Source: Xanthobacteraceae bacterium
Lineage (GTDB): Bacteria > Pseudomonadota > Alphaproteobacteria > Rhizobiales > Xanthobacteraceae
Direction of reading: 5' to 3'
Length of the DNA: 64,000 nucleotides
Assembly (NCBI GenBank): GCA_029266425.1
Contig: JAQSWY010000020.1
Location: forward strand, 19,221 to 83,220
In this document: piece after piece, positions 43,816 to 53,059 of the stretch
How the letters are laid out: each line of letters begins with the position of its first letter
Position numbering within the stretch: the first letter of the stretch is position 1
Notes under the pieces: generated by a model
What the model was told of the DNA's origin: nothing
Database searches by the model: none
What the model saw: the letters and a program-made list of their open reading frames with translations, nothing else
Position numbers and translations under genes: made by a program

Positions 43816-45339
43816 CTACATCACGGCGCCGAGCTGCCAGGGCACGAATTCGTGGCGGCCATAGCCGAGCAATTCGGACTTGGAGCGCTTGCCGGAGGCG
43901 ATGTCGAGGATGAGCTGGAAGATCTCGCGGCCTTTCTCCTCGATCGAGACGCCGTCGAGCACGTCGCCGCAATTGATGTCCATGTCTTCCTCCATGCGCC
44001 GATAGAGGTCGGAATTGCTGGCGAGCTTCACCGAGGGTGTCGGCTTGCAGCCATAGGCCGAGCCGCGTCCAGTCGTGAAGCACAGTACGTTGGCGCCGCC
44101 GGCGACCTGGCCGGTCGCGGCCACCGGGTCGTAGCCGGGCGTGTCCATATAGACGAAGCCCTTGCGCTCGACCCGCTCGGCATAATGATAGACGCCGCGC
44201 AGCGTCGATGTGCCGCCCTTCGCCACCGCGCCGAGAGACTTCTCGAGAATGGTGGTGAGGCCGCCCGCCTTGTTGCCGGGTGAGGGATTGTTGTTGAGCT
44301 CGCCGCCGGTGCGGGCGGCATATTCGATCCACCATTCGATCAGGTCGACGATCTTGCGGCCAACTGCCTCGCTCTCCGCGCGGCGGGTGAGCAGATGCTC
44401 GGCACCGAAGATCTCCGGCGTCTCGGAGAGGATGGCGGTGCCGCCATGGCGCACCAATAGATCCGCCGCCGCCCCGAGCGCTGGATTAGCGGTGATGCCG
44501 GAATGGCCGTCCGAGCCGCCGCATTGCAGTGCCAGCGTCAGCTCGGAGGCTGGCAGGGTCTCGCGTGCCGCGGCGTTCGCATGGGCGAGCATCTCGCGAA
44601 CCTTGGCGACGCCGGCCTCGATCGAGCGGCGGGTGCCGCCGCTTTCCTGGATGGTCAGGCTTTGGAAATGCTCGCCCTCGACAATCCCGTATTCCTTCTT
44701 CAGGCGGGAGATCTGGAAGACCTCGCAGCCGAGCCCGACCAGCAGCACCGAGGCGAAGTTCGGATGGCTGGCATAGCCCCATTGGGTGCGGGCGAGGATG
44801 TCGAACTCCGCGCCCTTGGCGGTCATGCCGCAGCCGGTGCCGTGGGTGAAGGCGACCACCCCGTCGATGTTCGGATAGTCGGCGAGGATGCCGGAACGGG
44901 TCACCGCCTCGGCGATGAAGTCCGCCACCGTCGCCGAGCAGTTCACCGAGGAGAGGATGCCGATATAGTTGCGAGTGCCGGCCCGCCCGTCGGCGCGGCG
45001 GAAGCCCTCGAAGGTCGCCGGCAACTCGCCCGGCAGCAGGCCGGAATCCGGTTTCGCCTCGGAAGCGAAGGCGTAGTCGCGCGCGAATTCGTGCAGCTCG
45101 ACATTGTGTTCATGGACCCAGTCGCCGACCGCGATGTCGGTGGCGGCGAAGCCGATGACCTGGCCGAACTTTCGGATCGCCTCGCCTTTCGCGATCGCGC
45201 GCACCGCGATCTTGTGCCCCCTCGGGATCTGTCGGCCGGCCCTGACGCCTTCCGCCAGCGCGGCGCCGGCCGGCACGCTGTCCAGGGCGATGATCACGTT
45301 GTCCGCCTCGTTGAGGCGCAGGGTGCGTGGGGTTGCCAT
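43816..45339 (-). CDS. uxaA: UxaA-family altronate dehydratase
   Basis: A 507-residue dehydratase. An N-terminal SAF domain (about 8-85; RAGRQIPRGHKIAVRAIAKG) is followed by the main UxaA/GarD domain with GRAGTRNYIGILSSVNCSAT, FTHGTGCGMTAKG, LALQCGGSDGHSGITANPA and FTTGRGSAYGCKPTPSVK. It converts D-altronate (or a related aldonate) to 2-keto-3-deoxygluconate and is iron-dependent in this family. It starts four bases after the uxaB stop. Galactarate or another aldonate is possible as substrate. Confidence 0.85.
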   Translation of the reverse strand: MATPRTLRLNEADNVIIALDSVPAGAALAEGVRAGRQIPRGHKIAVRAIAKGEAIRKFGQVIGFAATDIAVGDWVHEHNVELHEFARDYAFASEAKPDSGLLPGELPATFEGFRRADGRAGTRNYIGILSSVNCSATVADFIAEAVTRSGILADYPNIDGVVAFTHGTGCGMTAKGAEFDILARTQWGYASHPNFASVLLVGLGCEVFQISRLKKEYGIVEGEHFQSLTIQESGGTRRSIEAGVAKVREMLAHANAAARETLPASELTLALQCGGSDGHSGITANPALGAAADLLVRHGGTAILSETPEIFGAEHLLTRRAESEAVGRKIVDLIEWWIEYAARTGGELNNNPSPGNKAGGLTTILEKSLGAVAKGGTSTLRGVYHYAERVERKGFVYMDTPGYDPVAATGQVAGGANVLCFTTGRGSAYGCKPTPSVKLASNSDLYRRMEEDMDINCGDVLDGVSIEEKGREIFQLILDIASGKRSKSELLGYGRHEFVPWQLGAVM

Positions 45340-45343
45340 GGTT

Positions 45344-46534
45344 TCAGACCTTCTCGTCCGCGTCGACCATCGTCGCGCGCGGGTGCGGCGGGCTCGCGCC
45401 GCCCTCCCGCTCCGCCCGATGGCGGGCGAGTATGGCGCCGAGCACCGGTGTCGCCGGTGCGCCGGGCCGGACGGTGATCCAGTCGAGGAAAGCGCCGATG
45501 CGCCGCTCGACCTTGACGCCGTGGTTCTGCGCGATGTCGGCGATATGGTGGTCGAGGAAGGGGTTGCGGAAGCGGTCGAGCGTCACCGCCACATAGGCCC
45601 GCGCCTCCGCGCGCATGCCGTGCGCAGCGAAACCGGGGACCACCTCGCGCTCATAGAGTGCATCGAGCCGGGCGCGTATCTCGGCGTCTGCGAGGATCGC
45701 CCGCACCGTTTCGCCCGCCGGCCGCCCCTCGCACATCCAGGTCTCGGCGAGCGCGGTGTGGCCGAGATTGAGGATGTGCAGCTTGAGCCGCTCGAAGGGC
45801 TCGAGATCGTCGGTGATCGTCACAGCGGGATGGATGAAGGGCAGTTCGAGGCCCGGCTGGCGCTCGATCGCCCACAGGGCGTAGGGCTCGGCGACCGCAC
45901 CGACCGGCTCGATCGGTTCGGAGACGATACGGTCGACCAGCGTGTTGGCGAAGATGACGCGCTCTTCGATCCAGGCCTCGAAGGCGGCGGGAGCGCCGCT
46001 TGCCGAGGCGAGCTCGCGCACCGCGGCGGCCAACACCTCGCCATTGCGGTTGACGAGCTCGCACGGCAGCACCGTGAGCGGCGCGCCGGCCTGCGTCCAG
46101 CGGTGGTGCAGGAGGGCGGTCAGCTTGCCCGGAAAAGAGAGCGGCATCGCGCCGGAAAGCAGCGCCGGGGAGCGGTCCTCAGGCGCGACCTGATAGCCGG
46201 CGTCGCCCATGTTCGAGACGACGATGGCGACCTCGGCGGCGAACAGCGCCTTCACCGCCGGCCAATCGGCAGCGGCCCGCAGGCAGCGGTCGACGGCACG
46301 TACCTGCACCGTCCGTTCGCTCGGCACGCCGTCGACCATGCCGCGGATGATCACCGGATAGCCTTCCGGCCGGCCGAAGGCGGCGACGCGCCCGGCGCGC
46401 TCGCGGGCACCGGACGCCTGAACCACGGTGATCGGCCCGATGTCCTGCCCGGCCTCCCGTGCCTCATGAACGAACAGGTCGACGTGCGCCTGCAGGAAGC
46501 GGCTGGTGCCGAATTGGACGATCCGTCGACTCAT
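45344..46534 (-). CDS. uxaB: UxaB-like tagaturonate reductase / mannitol dehydrogenase family
   Basis: A 396-residue polyol dehydrogenase-type protein. The N-terminal Rossmann motif is VQFGTSRFLQAHVDLF, followed by VVSNMGDAGY. The catalytic segment FERLKLHILNLGHTALAE carries the conserved K-x5-HxxN-like pattern of the mannitol dehydrogenase superfamily. I chose ATG 46534; the longer frame is antisense to the regulator gene. With uxaA it forms tagaturonate-to-KDG steps, but no uxaC isomerase is in the window, so the true keto-acid may be another one. Confidence 0.8.
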   Translation of the reverse strand: MSRRIVQFGTSRFLQAHVDLFVHEAREAGQDIGPITVVQASGARERAGRVAAFGRPEGYPVIIRGMVDGVPSERTVQVRAVDRCLRAAADWPAVKALFAAEVAIVVSNMGDAGYQVAPEDRSPALLSGAMPLSFPGKLTALLHHRWTQAGAPLTVLPCELVNRNGEVLAAAVRELASASGAPAAFEAWIEERVIFANTLVDRIVSEPIEPVGAVAEPYALWAIERQPGLELPFIHPAVTITDDLEPFERLKLHILNLGHTALAETWMCEGRPAGETVRAILADAEIRARLDALYEREVVPGFAAHGMRAEARAYVAVTLDRFRNPFLDHHIADIAQNHGVKVERRIGAFLDWITVRPGAPATPVLGAILARHRAEREGGASPPHPRATMVDADEKV

Positions 46535-46559
46535 GCGCCGTTCCTTCCTGTTGCCGCGG

Positions 46560-47261
46560 TCAGCGCGGCTCGCTCTCGATCCAGCGGCGCTTGGATTCCT
46601 CCAGATGCGCGTGCATCCGCATCTGCGCCAACGGAGCATCATGCGCTTCCAGTGCCGCCAGGATCGCCTCGTGCTCGTGCAACGCGTGCCGCCAGGTCGC
46701 GGGCGTGTCGAAATGTGCCCTGAACTGCGACGACATCGGGCTGTGGCGCTCGTCGAACAGCTCGGCCACCAGGCGGGCGATGACGCTGTTGCCGGTCTGA
46801 TTGGCGATGGCGAGGTGAAACTGCCGATCGTGATCGAGCGGTTTGCGCCCCTCCTCGATATCCGCACGCATCGCATCCAGCGTCTGGCGCAGAGCCTGCA
46901 GCGCGGCCGGCGTGAAGCGTGCGGCCGCCAGCCCGATCACCGCGCTCTCGACCGTAGCGCGCGCCTCCATCAGTTCCACCGGGCTTTCGCCGGTGGCGGC
47001 CGAAGGCAGTGGCCGGCGCTCTCCGGCCGCCGTGACATAGATGCCCGAGCCCATGCGGATTTCGACCGATCCGTCGATCTCGAGCGCGATCAGCGCCTCG
47101 CGCAGCGAGGGGCGCGACACGCCGAGATGCTGCGCCAGCTCGCGCTCGGCGGGCAGTTTGCTGCCCACGGCGAAATGGCCGCCCTGGATCAGGCCGCGAA
47201 TCTGATCGGCCACCTGCTGGTAGAGCCTGCGCTCCGAAGTCCGACTGATGTTCATCGCCAT
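46560..47261 (-). CDS. GntR/FadR-family regulator of the uxaAB/fucose region
   Basis: A protein of about 233 residues. The HTH region has RLYQQVADQIRGLIQGGHFA, then LGVSRPSLREALIALEIDGS. The FCD domain has ELMEARATVESAVIGLAA and metal-ligand histidines in DHDRQFHLAIANQT and ALHEHEAILAAL. This type regulates hexuronate genes (UxuR/ExuR-like). Start codons at 47282, 47261 and 47255 are all possible and none has a strong ribosome-binding site. It is divergent from importer 2 and followed by uxaB after 25 bases. Confidence 0.85.
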   Translation of the reverse strand: MAMNISRTSERRLYQQVADQIRGLIQGGHFAVGSKLPAERELAQHLGVSRPSLREALIALEIDGSVEIRMGSGIYVTAAGERRPLPSAATGESPVELMEARATVESAVIGLAAARFTPAALQALRQTLDAMRADIEEGRKPLDHDRQFHLAIANQTGNSVIARLVAELFDERHSPMSSQFRAHFDTPATWRHALHEHEAILAALEAHDAPLAQMRMHAHLEESKRRWIESEPR

Positions 47262-47373
47262 ACTCTGATTTGGCCTTACCATAGATCGTCATGGCGGTCC
47301 GTCAAAGTGACTTATGGACTTGATTCTCGTTAATGTTCAACGATTACCCCTCCGGTTCGCGCTGAGCGGGTAA

Positions 47374-47390
47374 AATTGGCTTGACCAATT
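47374..47390. promoter_or_regulatory. GntR-type operator between the regulator and importer 2
   Basis: AATTGG-cttga-CCAATT, a perfect six-base dyad in the 220-base divergent gap, about 94 bases before the ATPase start. The core TGGCTTGACCA is close to the FadR-subfamily pattern TnGTnnnACnA. It probably lets the GntR protein control both directions. Confidence 0.6.
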
Positions 47391-47483
47391 CATCCAGCCT
47401 GTCACCATGAAGATGCTCAGCCATGGGCGAACAAGACCCGCAAAACGGGCGTTACATCGCATCACGCGACTTGGGAGGGAGCG

Positions 47484-49049
47484 ATGCCGAACGGTGCAGC
47501 CGCCGGCGCTCGGGATGACGCGTCGCGTGCGGCGGCGAATGGCGAATTGCTGCTGTCCCTGGAGAACATCAGCAAGGAATTTCCGGGCGTCAAAGCGCTC
47601 CAAAGCGTCAGCTTCAACCTGCGGCGGCACGAGGTTCATGCCGTCTGCGGCGAGAACGGCGCGGGCAAGTCGACGCTGATGAAGATCATCAGCGGCGTCT
47701 ACACACCGACCGGCGGGCAGATCGTCTACAAGGGCGTCGAGCGCAGCTTCGCCTCGCCGATGGAAGCCGAGGCCATCGGTATCGCCATCATCCACCAGGA
47801 GCTCAATCTCGTTCCGCATCTCACCGTGGCGGAGAACATCTATCTTGCACGAGAGCCGCGCCGGGGCTTCTTCGTCGACCGCAAGGCGCTGCGGACGAAC
47901 GCCAGGCGCTGCCTCGACCGGCTCGGCGTCGCCATCGATCCCGATCGCCTGGTGCGCGAGCTGTCGGTCGCCCAGTGCCAGATGGTAGAGATCGCCAAGG
48001 CGCTGTCGCTGAATGCCGAAGTCCTCATCATGGACGAGCCGACCTCCTCGCTGACTCAGCAGGAAACCCGGCTGCTGTTCAAGGTGATCCACGACCTGAA
48101 GGCGGGCGGCGTCGGTATCGTCTACATCTCGCACCGTCTCGACGAGATGGCGGAGATCGTCGATCGCGTCACCGTGCTGCGCGACGGCCGCTATGTGGCG
48201 ACGAACGACTTCGCCGACACCAGCGTCGACGAGATCGTCGCCCGGATGGTCGGCCGCTCGCTGGAAGAGAAGTTCCCCGAGCGCACCTCGCGGCCGAACG
48301 GTGAGGTGATCCTGTCGGTCGAGGGCCTCACCCGGCGCGGTACGTTCTCCGACATCGGCTTCGAGCTGCGCCGCGGCGAGATCCTCGGCTTTGCCGGGCT
48401 GATGGGGGCCGGCCGGACCGAGGTCGCCCGCGCCATCTTCGGGGCTGATCCGGTCGATGCCGGAACCGTCACGCTGGAAGGGCGGCGGCTCACCATCCGC
48501 TCGCCGCGCGACGCAATCGCCGCTGGCCTTGCCTATCTATCGGAAGACCGCAAGGCGCAGGGGCTGGCTATCAAGATGCCGGTCGACGCCAATATGACGC
48601 TTGCCAATATGGACGAAGTCTCCAACCGGTTCGGTCTCATCGATTTCGCCAAGCAGGCCAAGGTCGCCAAGGACTATATCGACCTGCTGAGCATCAAGAC
48701 GCCATCGATCAGGCAGCCGGTGCGGCTGCTGTCCGGCGGGAACCAGCAGAAGATCATCATCGGCAAGTGGCTGTTCCGGAAGTCGCGCGTGCTGTTCTTC
48801 GACGAGCCGACGCGCGGCATCGATGTCGGCGCGAAGTTCGCGATCTACCAGATCATGGACGAGCTGGCAGCCAAGGGCATCGGCGTCGTCCTCATCAGCT
48901 CGGAACTGCCGGAGATCCTCGGCATGACCGACCGCGTCGCGGTGTTCCATCAGGGTCGCATCGCCGGAGTGCTGGAGACCGCCCGCACCGACCAGGAAGA
49001 AATCATGCGGTACGCGTCCGGCTATGGACGACCAGGAGCTGGGAAATGA
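47484..49049 (+). CDS. Sugar ABC transporter ATPase (RbsA type), importer 2
   Basis: A 521-residue ATPase with two ABC domains: CGENGAGKSTLMKIISGVY and VLIMDEPTSSLTQQE in the first, GLMGAGRTEVARAIFG and LLSGGNQQKIIIGKW with FFDEPTRGIDVGAK in the second. GGGAGG precedes the ATG at 47484. It starts the operon that continues into the fucose pathway genes, so L-fucose or a related deoxy sugar is the likely cargo. Confidence 0.9.
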   Translation: MPNGAAAGARDDASRAAANGELLLSLENISKEFPGVKALQSVSFNLRRHEVHAVCGENGAGKSTLMKIISGVYTPTGGQIVYKGVERSFASPMEAEAIGIAIIHQELNLVPHLTVAENIYLAREPRRGFFVDRKALRTNARRCLDRLGVAIDPDRLVRELSVAQCQMVEIAKALSLNAEVLIMDEPTSSLTQQETRLLFKVIHDLKAGGVGIVYISHRLDEMAEIVDRVTVLRDGRYVATNDFADTSVDEIVARMVGRSLEEKFPERTSRPNGEVILSVEGLTRRGTFSDIGFELRRGEILGFAGLMGAGRTEVARAIFGADPVDAGTVTLEGRRLTIRSPRDAIAAGLAYLSEDRKAQGLAIKMPVDANMTLANMDEVSNRFGLIDFAKQAKVAKDYIDLLSIKTPSIRQPVRLLSGGNQQKIIIGKWLFRKSRVLFFDEPTRGIDVGAKFAIYQIMDELAAKGIGVVLISSELPEILGMTDRVAVFHQGRIAGVLETARTDQEEIMRYASGYGRPGAGK

Positions 49050-50080
49050 CCATGACCGTGATGACGACCCCGCCCACATCGCAGCGTGGCCGCCTGACCG
49101 ACCGGCAGAAGGACATCGTCCAGAAGTTCGCCGCGCTCGGCAGCCTTCTCGTCCTGATCGTGGTCTTCTCGCTGACCAGCAGCGCCTTCTTCACCGTCAG
49201 CAACGGCATGACCATCGCGCTGCAGGTGACCTCCATCGCCCTGCTCGGCATCGGTGCGACCTGCGTCATCATCACCGGCGGCATCGACCTGTCGGTCGGG
49301 TCGGTGCTGGCGCTGGCCGGCGTGGTCGCGGCGCTGTGCGTCAAGGAACTCGGTCTCTCCGTGCCGCTGGCGATGATGTTCGGCATTCTCACCGGATCGC
49401 TGTGCGGGTTGGTCAATGGCGTTCTCGTCACGAAGATGCGCCTGCCGCCGTTTATCGCCACGCTCGGCATGATGCTCATCGCCCGCGGCGTGGCGCTGCA
49501 GATCACCGGCGCGCGGGCCGTCTCCGGGCTCGGCGAATCCTTCGGCGAACTCGGCAATGGCGCGCTGTTCCGCATCGTGACCATCGGCGACGACGGCTTT
49601 CCGAACGTCGTCTTCCCCGGCATTCCCTACCCGGTCATCCTGATGGTGGTGATCGCGCTCGCGGTGTCACTGATGCTGAACCGCTCGGTGCTCGGCCGCC
49701 ACATCTATGCGGTCGGCTCCAACGCCGAGGCGGCGCGCCTGTCCGGTGTCAATGTCTCCGGCGTTGTGTGCTTCACCTATGTGCTCTCCGGCACGCTGGC
49801 CGGCCTGACCGGCTGCGTGCTGATGTCCCGCCTCGTCACCGCGCAGCCGAACGAAGGCGTGATGTACGAGCTCGACGCCATCGCCAGTGCCGTCATCGGC
49901 GGCACCTCATTGATCGGCGGCGTCGGCACGATCTCAGGCACCGCGATCGGCGCCTTCGTGATCGGCATCCTGCGCAACGGTCTCAACATGAACGGCGTCT
50001 CCGCCTTCACCCAGCAGATCATCATCGGCCTCGTCATCCTGCTCACGGTCTGGATCGACCAGTTGCGCAACCGCCGGTGA
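49046..50080 (+). CDS. Sugar ABC transporter permease (RbsC type), importer 2
   Basis: A 344-residue permease. TGGIDLSVGSVLALAGVVAA and MRLPPFIATLGMMLIARGVA are RbsC motifs, and AVGSNAEAARLSGVNV is the coupling loop. The ATG overlaps the ATPase stop (ATGA). It carries one extra periplasmic insertion around 155-175 (ESFGELGNGALFRIVTIGDD). Confidence 0.9.
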   Translation: MTMTVMTTPPTSQRGRLTDRQKDIVQKFAALGSLLVLIVVFSLTSSAFFTVSNGMTIALQVTSIALLGIGATCVIITGGIDLSVGSVLALAGVVAALCVKELGLSVPLAMMFGILTGSLCGLVNGVLVTKMRLPPFIATLGMMLIARGVALQITGARAVSGLGESFGELGNGALFRIVTIGDDGFPNVVFPGIPYPVILMVVIALAVSLMLNRSVLGRHIYAVGSNAEAARLSGVNVSGVVCFTYVLSGTLAGLTGCVLMSRLVTAQPNEGVMYELDAIASAVIGGTSLIGGVGTISGTAIGAFVIGILRNGLNMNGVSAFTQQIIIGLVILLTVWIDQLRNRR

Positions 50081-50111
50081 CGGCAGGCTCGACGTCGTGT
50101 CCGCAACGATC

Positions 50112-50151
50112 GGGGAGCCGGCAGCTCCCCCGCCGGCGACCGGAAGACCGG
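50112..50151 (+). other. Two hairpins before the binding-protein gene
   Basis: GGGGAGC-cggca-GCTCCCC (50112-50130) is a perfect seven-base stem; CCGG-aaga-CCGG (50140-50151) follows. They lie between the permease stop (50080) and binding-protein start (50173), the same place as the hairpin in importer 1. Confidence 0.55.
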
Positions 50152-50172
50152 CGCCAAACACTGGAGGAAAAC

Positions 50173-51114
50173 ATGAAGAAGCTCGTCACCGCCCTGCTCA
50201 CCTCGGCGGTCTTGTTCAGCAGTGCCGCAGCCCATGCCGGCGAGATCGCCATCATCGTCAAGACGGTCAACTCCACCTTCTGGCAGAATGTGCAGAAGGG
50301 TGCCGATGCGGCTATGAAGCAGGTCGGTGCCGGCAACACGCTCACCTTCCAGGGCCCCGCCTCGGAATCCGCCATCGCCGACCAGGTGAACATGGTGGAG
50401 AATGCGGTCAATCGCGGCGTCTCGGGCATCGTGCTTGCCCCCTCCGACCCCGACGCGCTGGTGCCCGCAGTCAAGAAGGCCTGGGAAGCCCGCATCCCGG
50501 TGGTGATCATCGATTCGATGCTCGCCAAGGGCACCGAGCAATACTATCAGTCGTTCCTCTCGACGGATAATCGCAAGGCGGGCGAGCTCGCCGCCAAGGC
50601 GCTAATCGACAAGGTCGGCACCGAGGGCAAGATCGCGGTCATGTCCTATGTCGCCGGCGCCGGCTCCGAAATCGGCCGGGTGGGCGGGTTCACCGACTAC
50701 ATCAAGGCGCATTCGAAGCTCCAGATCGTCGGGCCATTCTATTCGCAGTCGCAGATGGCGACCGCGCTGAACCAGACCACTGACGTGCTCGCCGCCAATC
50801 CCGACCTTAAGGGCATCTTCGGCGCCAACGAGCCCACCGCCATCGGCATGGCCCGCGCGATCAAGCAGGCCGGCAAGTCGGGCAAGCTGGTCGCGGTCGG
50901 CTTCGACGGCAATCAGGATCTGCAGGAGTTCGTGAAGGACGGCACGCTCTCCGCCATCGCCGTGCAGGGCTCGTTCCAGATGGGTGATTTGGGCGTCAAG
51001 ACCATCTCCAGGCTGGTGAAGAAGGAGAAGGTCGAGAAGTTCGTCGACACCGGCGTCGTGCTCGTCACCAAGGACAATATCGAGCAGCCCGAGGCCAAGA
51101 ACGTCCTCTACTGA
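50173..51114 (+). CDS. Sugar ABC transporter substrate-binding protein (RbsB type), importer 2
   Basis: A 313-residue protein with a signal peptide (1-22, cut after AAHA) and a PBP-I fold: IAIIVKTVNSTFWQNVQKGA, GVSGIVLAPSDPDALVPAVK, and GIFGANEPTAIGMARAIKQA. GGAGG precedes the ATG. It is the last importer gene before the fucose catabolic genes. Confidence 0.9.
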   Translation: MKKLVTALLTSAVLFSSAAAHAGEIAIIVKTVNSTFWQNVQKGADAAMKQVGAGNTLTFQGPASESAIADQVNMVENAVNRGVSGIVLAPSDPDALVPAVKKAWEARIPVVIIDSMLAKGTEQYYQSFLSTDNRKAGELAAKALIDKVGTEGKIAVMSYVAGAGSEIGRVGGFTDYIKAHSKLQIVGPFYSQSQMATALNQTTDVLAANPDLKGIFGANEPTAIGMARAIKQAGKSGKLVAVGFDGNQDLQEFVKDGTLSAIAVQGSFQMGDLGVKTISRLVKKEKVEKFVDTGVVLVTKDNIEQPEAKNVLY

Positions 51115-51117
51115 CCT

Positions 51118-51156
51118 CCCGGAACTCCGGGGGTGCGGGGACGGCCCTGCGCCCCC
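51118..51156 (+). terminator. Overlapping hairpins after the binding-protein gene
   Basis: CCCGG-aact-CCGGG (51118-51131) and GGGGGTGC...GCGCCCCC (51129-51156, one wobble) overlap and exclude each other. They follow the stop by four bases, in front of the aldo-keto reductase gene, and have no T-run. Confidence 0.5.
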
Positions 51157-51182
51157 GGCCTCTCCAACAGATACGGATCATC

Positions 51183-52187
51183 ATGAAGGCCGGCGATCAG
51201 CGCATCCATGCCCGAAGCAACCTCGTCGTCACGGCGATGGGCCTCGGCTGCGCGCAGATGGGAAATCTCTACCGGGTCACCAGCTACGCGGAATCTGCCG
51301 GCGCGTTCCGAGCCTCATGGGATGCGGGCATCCGTTATTTCGACACCGCTCCCTTCTATGGCTTCACCCGCTCCGAGCGCCGCCTCGGCACCATGCTGAC
51401 CGACCTGCCGCGCGAGAGCTACACGATCAGCACCAAGGTCGGCCGGGTAATGACGCCCGACCCGACCGTCGGACCGGAGGAAGACGGCTATGCCGAGCCT
51501 CTGCCGTTCCGCCCGGTCTTCGACTACACACATGCCGGCGTGATGCGCTCCTTCGAGGCGAGCCAGCAGCGGCTCGGCATCCTCGCGCCCGATATCCTCT
51601 ATGTACACGATGTCGGCCGCTTCACCCATGGCGAGCGCCACGCGCACTATTGGGAGCAACTGACGGCAGGCGGCGGCTTCCGCGCCCTTACCCAGCTACG
51701 CGAGGAAGGATCCATCAGGGCCTTCGGCCTCGGCGTCAACGAGTTCGAGATCATCGAGGACGCAATCAAGGTCGCGGACATCGACATCTGCATGCTGGCT
51801 GGTCGCTACACGCTGCTGGAGCAGCGCAGCCTCGCCTTTATGGACGAGTGCGCGAAGCGCGGCATCGGCATCGTCATCGCCGGCGCATTCAACTCGGGCA
51901 TCCTCGCCGGCAGCACGAAGTTCAACTATGCCGATGCGCCCGCCGAGATCGTCACGCGCGTCGATGCGTTGCGCGCCGTCTGCGAGGGCGAGGGCGTGAG
52001 CCTGCAGGCTGCGGCGCTGCAATTCCCGCTCGCCCATCCCGCTGCGCTGACCATCGTCTCCGGCGCCCGCAATGCGGAGCAGATCACCGCCAATATCGGC
52101 TGGTTCGAGGAGCCGGTTCCGAGCTCGTTCTGGACGCGGCTGAAGGAGCGGGGGCTGATCGCCGACGGCGCTCCGGCGCCAGTGTGA
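51183..52187 (+). CDS. Aldo/keto reductase, L-fucose (D-threo-aldose) 1-dehydrogenase-like
   Basis: A 334-residue aldo-keto reductase. The catalytic tetrad segments are GIRYFDTAPFYGFTRSE (Asp, Tyr) and the Lys in TISTKVGRVM. His is in DILYVHDVGR, and the late cofactor-binding segment is ALTIVSGARNAEQ. It resembles the D-threo-aldose/L-fucose dehydrogenase group, which oxidises the sugar to its lactone using NAD(P). The next gene encodes the lactonase, supporting this role. It shares the plus strand with importer 2. Confidence 0.82.
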   Translation: MKAGDQRIHARSNLVVTAMGLGCAQMGNLYRVTSYAESAGAFRASWDAGIRYFDTAPFYGFTRSERRLGTMLTDLPRESYTISTKVGRVMTPDPTVGPEEDGYAEPLPFRPVFDYTHAGVMRSFEASQQRLGILAPDILYVHDVGRFTHGERHAHYWEQLTAGGGFRALTQLREEGSIRAFGLGVNEFEIIEDAIKVADIDICMLAGRYTLLEQRSLAFMDECAKRGIGIVIAGAFNSGILAGSTKFNYADAPAEIVTRVDALRAVCEGEGVSLQAAALQFPLAHPAALTIVSGARNAEQITANIGWFEEPVPSSFWTRLKERGLIADGAPAPV

Positions 52188-52204
52188 GGCGGCGGGCAGG
52201 GACC

Positions 52205-53059
52205 ATGCGGATCGACGCGCACCAGCATTTCTGGCGGATCGCCGATCGGGCGGGCCAATGGCCGCCGCCCGACCTCGCCGCCATCTACCGGGATTTCGCG
52301 CCCGCGGACCTCCAGCCGCTGCTGGCGGCGGCCGGCATCGACGGCACCGTGCTGGTGCAGACGATGGAGCGCGAGGCGGACACCGCCTTCATGCTCGACC
52401 TTGCCGCGCGCCACGACTTCATCAAGGGCGTCGTCGGCTGGACGGACCTGAAGGCGCCGGACGCCGCCGACGCCATCGCGCTGCTCGCCGCCGCTCCCCG
52501 GCTCAAGGGGCTGCGCCCGATGCTGCAGGACATCGCTGCGGACGACTGGATCGCCGATCCGGCGCTCCATCCTGCGGTGGCGGCGATGGTCGCGCATGAC
52601 CTCGCTTTCGACGCGCTGGTCCTGCCGCGTCATCTAGGTCCGCTGCTCGACTTCGCGACGCGCCATCCCGCGCTGCGGATCGTCATCGACCATGGCGCCA
52701 AACCGCCCATTACCGAGGGCCGCATCACGGCCTGGCGCCGTTCCATGGCGGCATTGGCCGCACTTCCGAACGTCCGGTGCAAGCTCTCGGGTCTGCTCAC
52801 CGAAGCCGGCGGGCGCGGGTCGGCCGCCGTGCGCCCTTACGCCGAGACGCTCCTGGAACTGTTCGGGCCGCAGCGTCTGATCTTCGGCAGCGACTGGCCG
52901 GTGCTGCGGCTCGCGGGCGAGTACGCCGAATGGGTCGCGTTGTGCCGGGACATCGTGCCGGGCGAGCACCACGACGCGGTCTTCGGCGCGAACGCCATGT
53001 CCTTCTATCGGCTGGATGATGCGTCATCCGCCGCCCCTCCTGAGAGGCGATCATGCTGA
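52205..53059 (+). CDS. L-fucono-lactonase (amidohydrolase 2 family)
   Basis: A 284-residue TIM-barrel amidohydrolase. MRIDAHQHFWRI holds the HxH motif. A later His is in IVIDHGAKPP, and the Asp is in LIFGSDWPVL. This is the L-rhamnono/L-fucono-lactonase type of COG3618, converting the aldonolactone to L-fuconate. It ends seven bases inside the next gene. Start ATG 52205. Confidence 0.85.
   Translation: MRIDAHQHFWRIADRAGQWPPPDLAAIYRDFAPADLQPLLAAAGIDGTVLVQTMEREADTAFMLDLAARHDFIKGVVGWTDLKAPDAADAIALLAAAPRLKGLRPMLQDIAADDWIADPALHPAVAAMVAHDLAFDALVLPRHLGPLLDFATRHPALRIVIDHGAKPPITEGRITAWRRSMAALAALPNVRCKLSGLLTEAGGRGSAAVRPYAETLLELFGPQRLIFGSDWPVLRLAGEYAEWVALCRDIVPGEHHDAVFGANAMSFYRLDDASSAAPPERRSC

Noticed and set aside
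49024..51114. Frame fusing the importer 2 permease region to the binding protein (about 696 codons)
   Set aside because: The upstream half is an alternative frame of the permease gene; the binding protein has its own signal peptide and ribosome-binding site at 50173.
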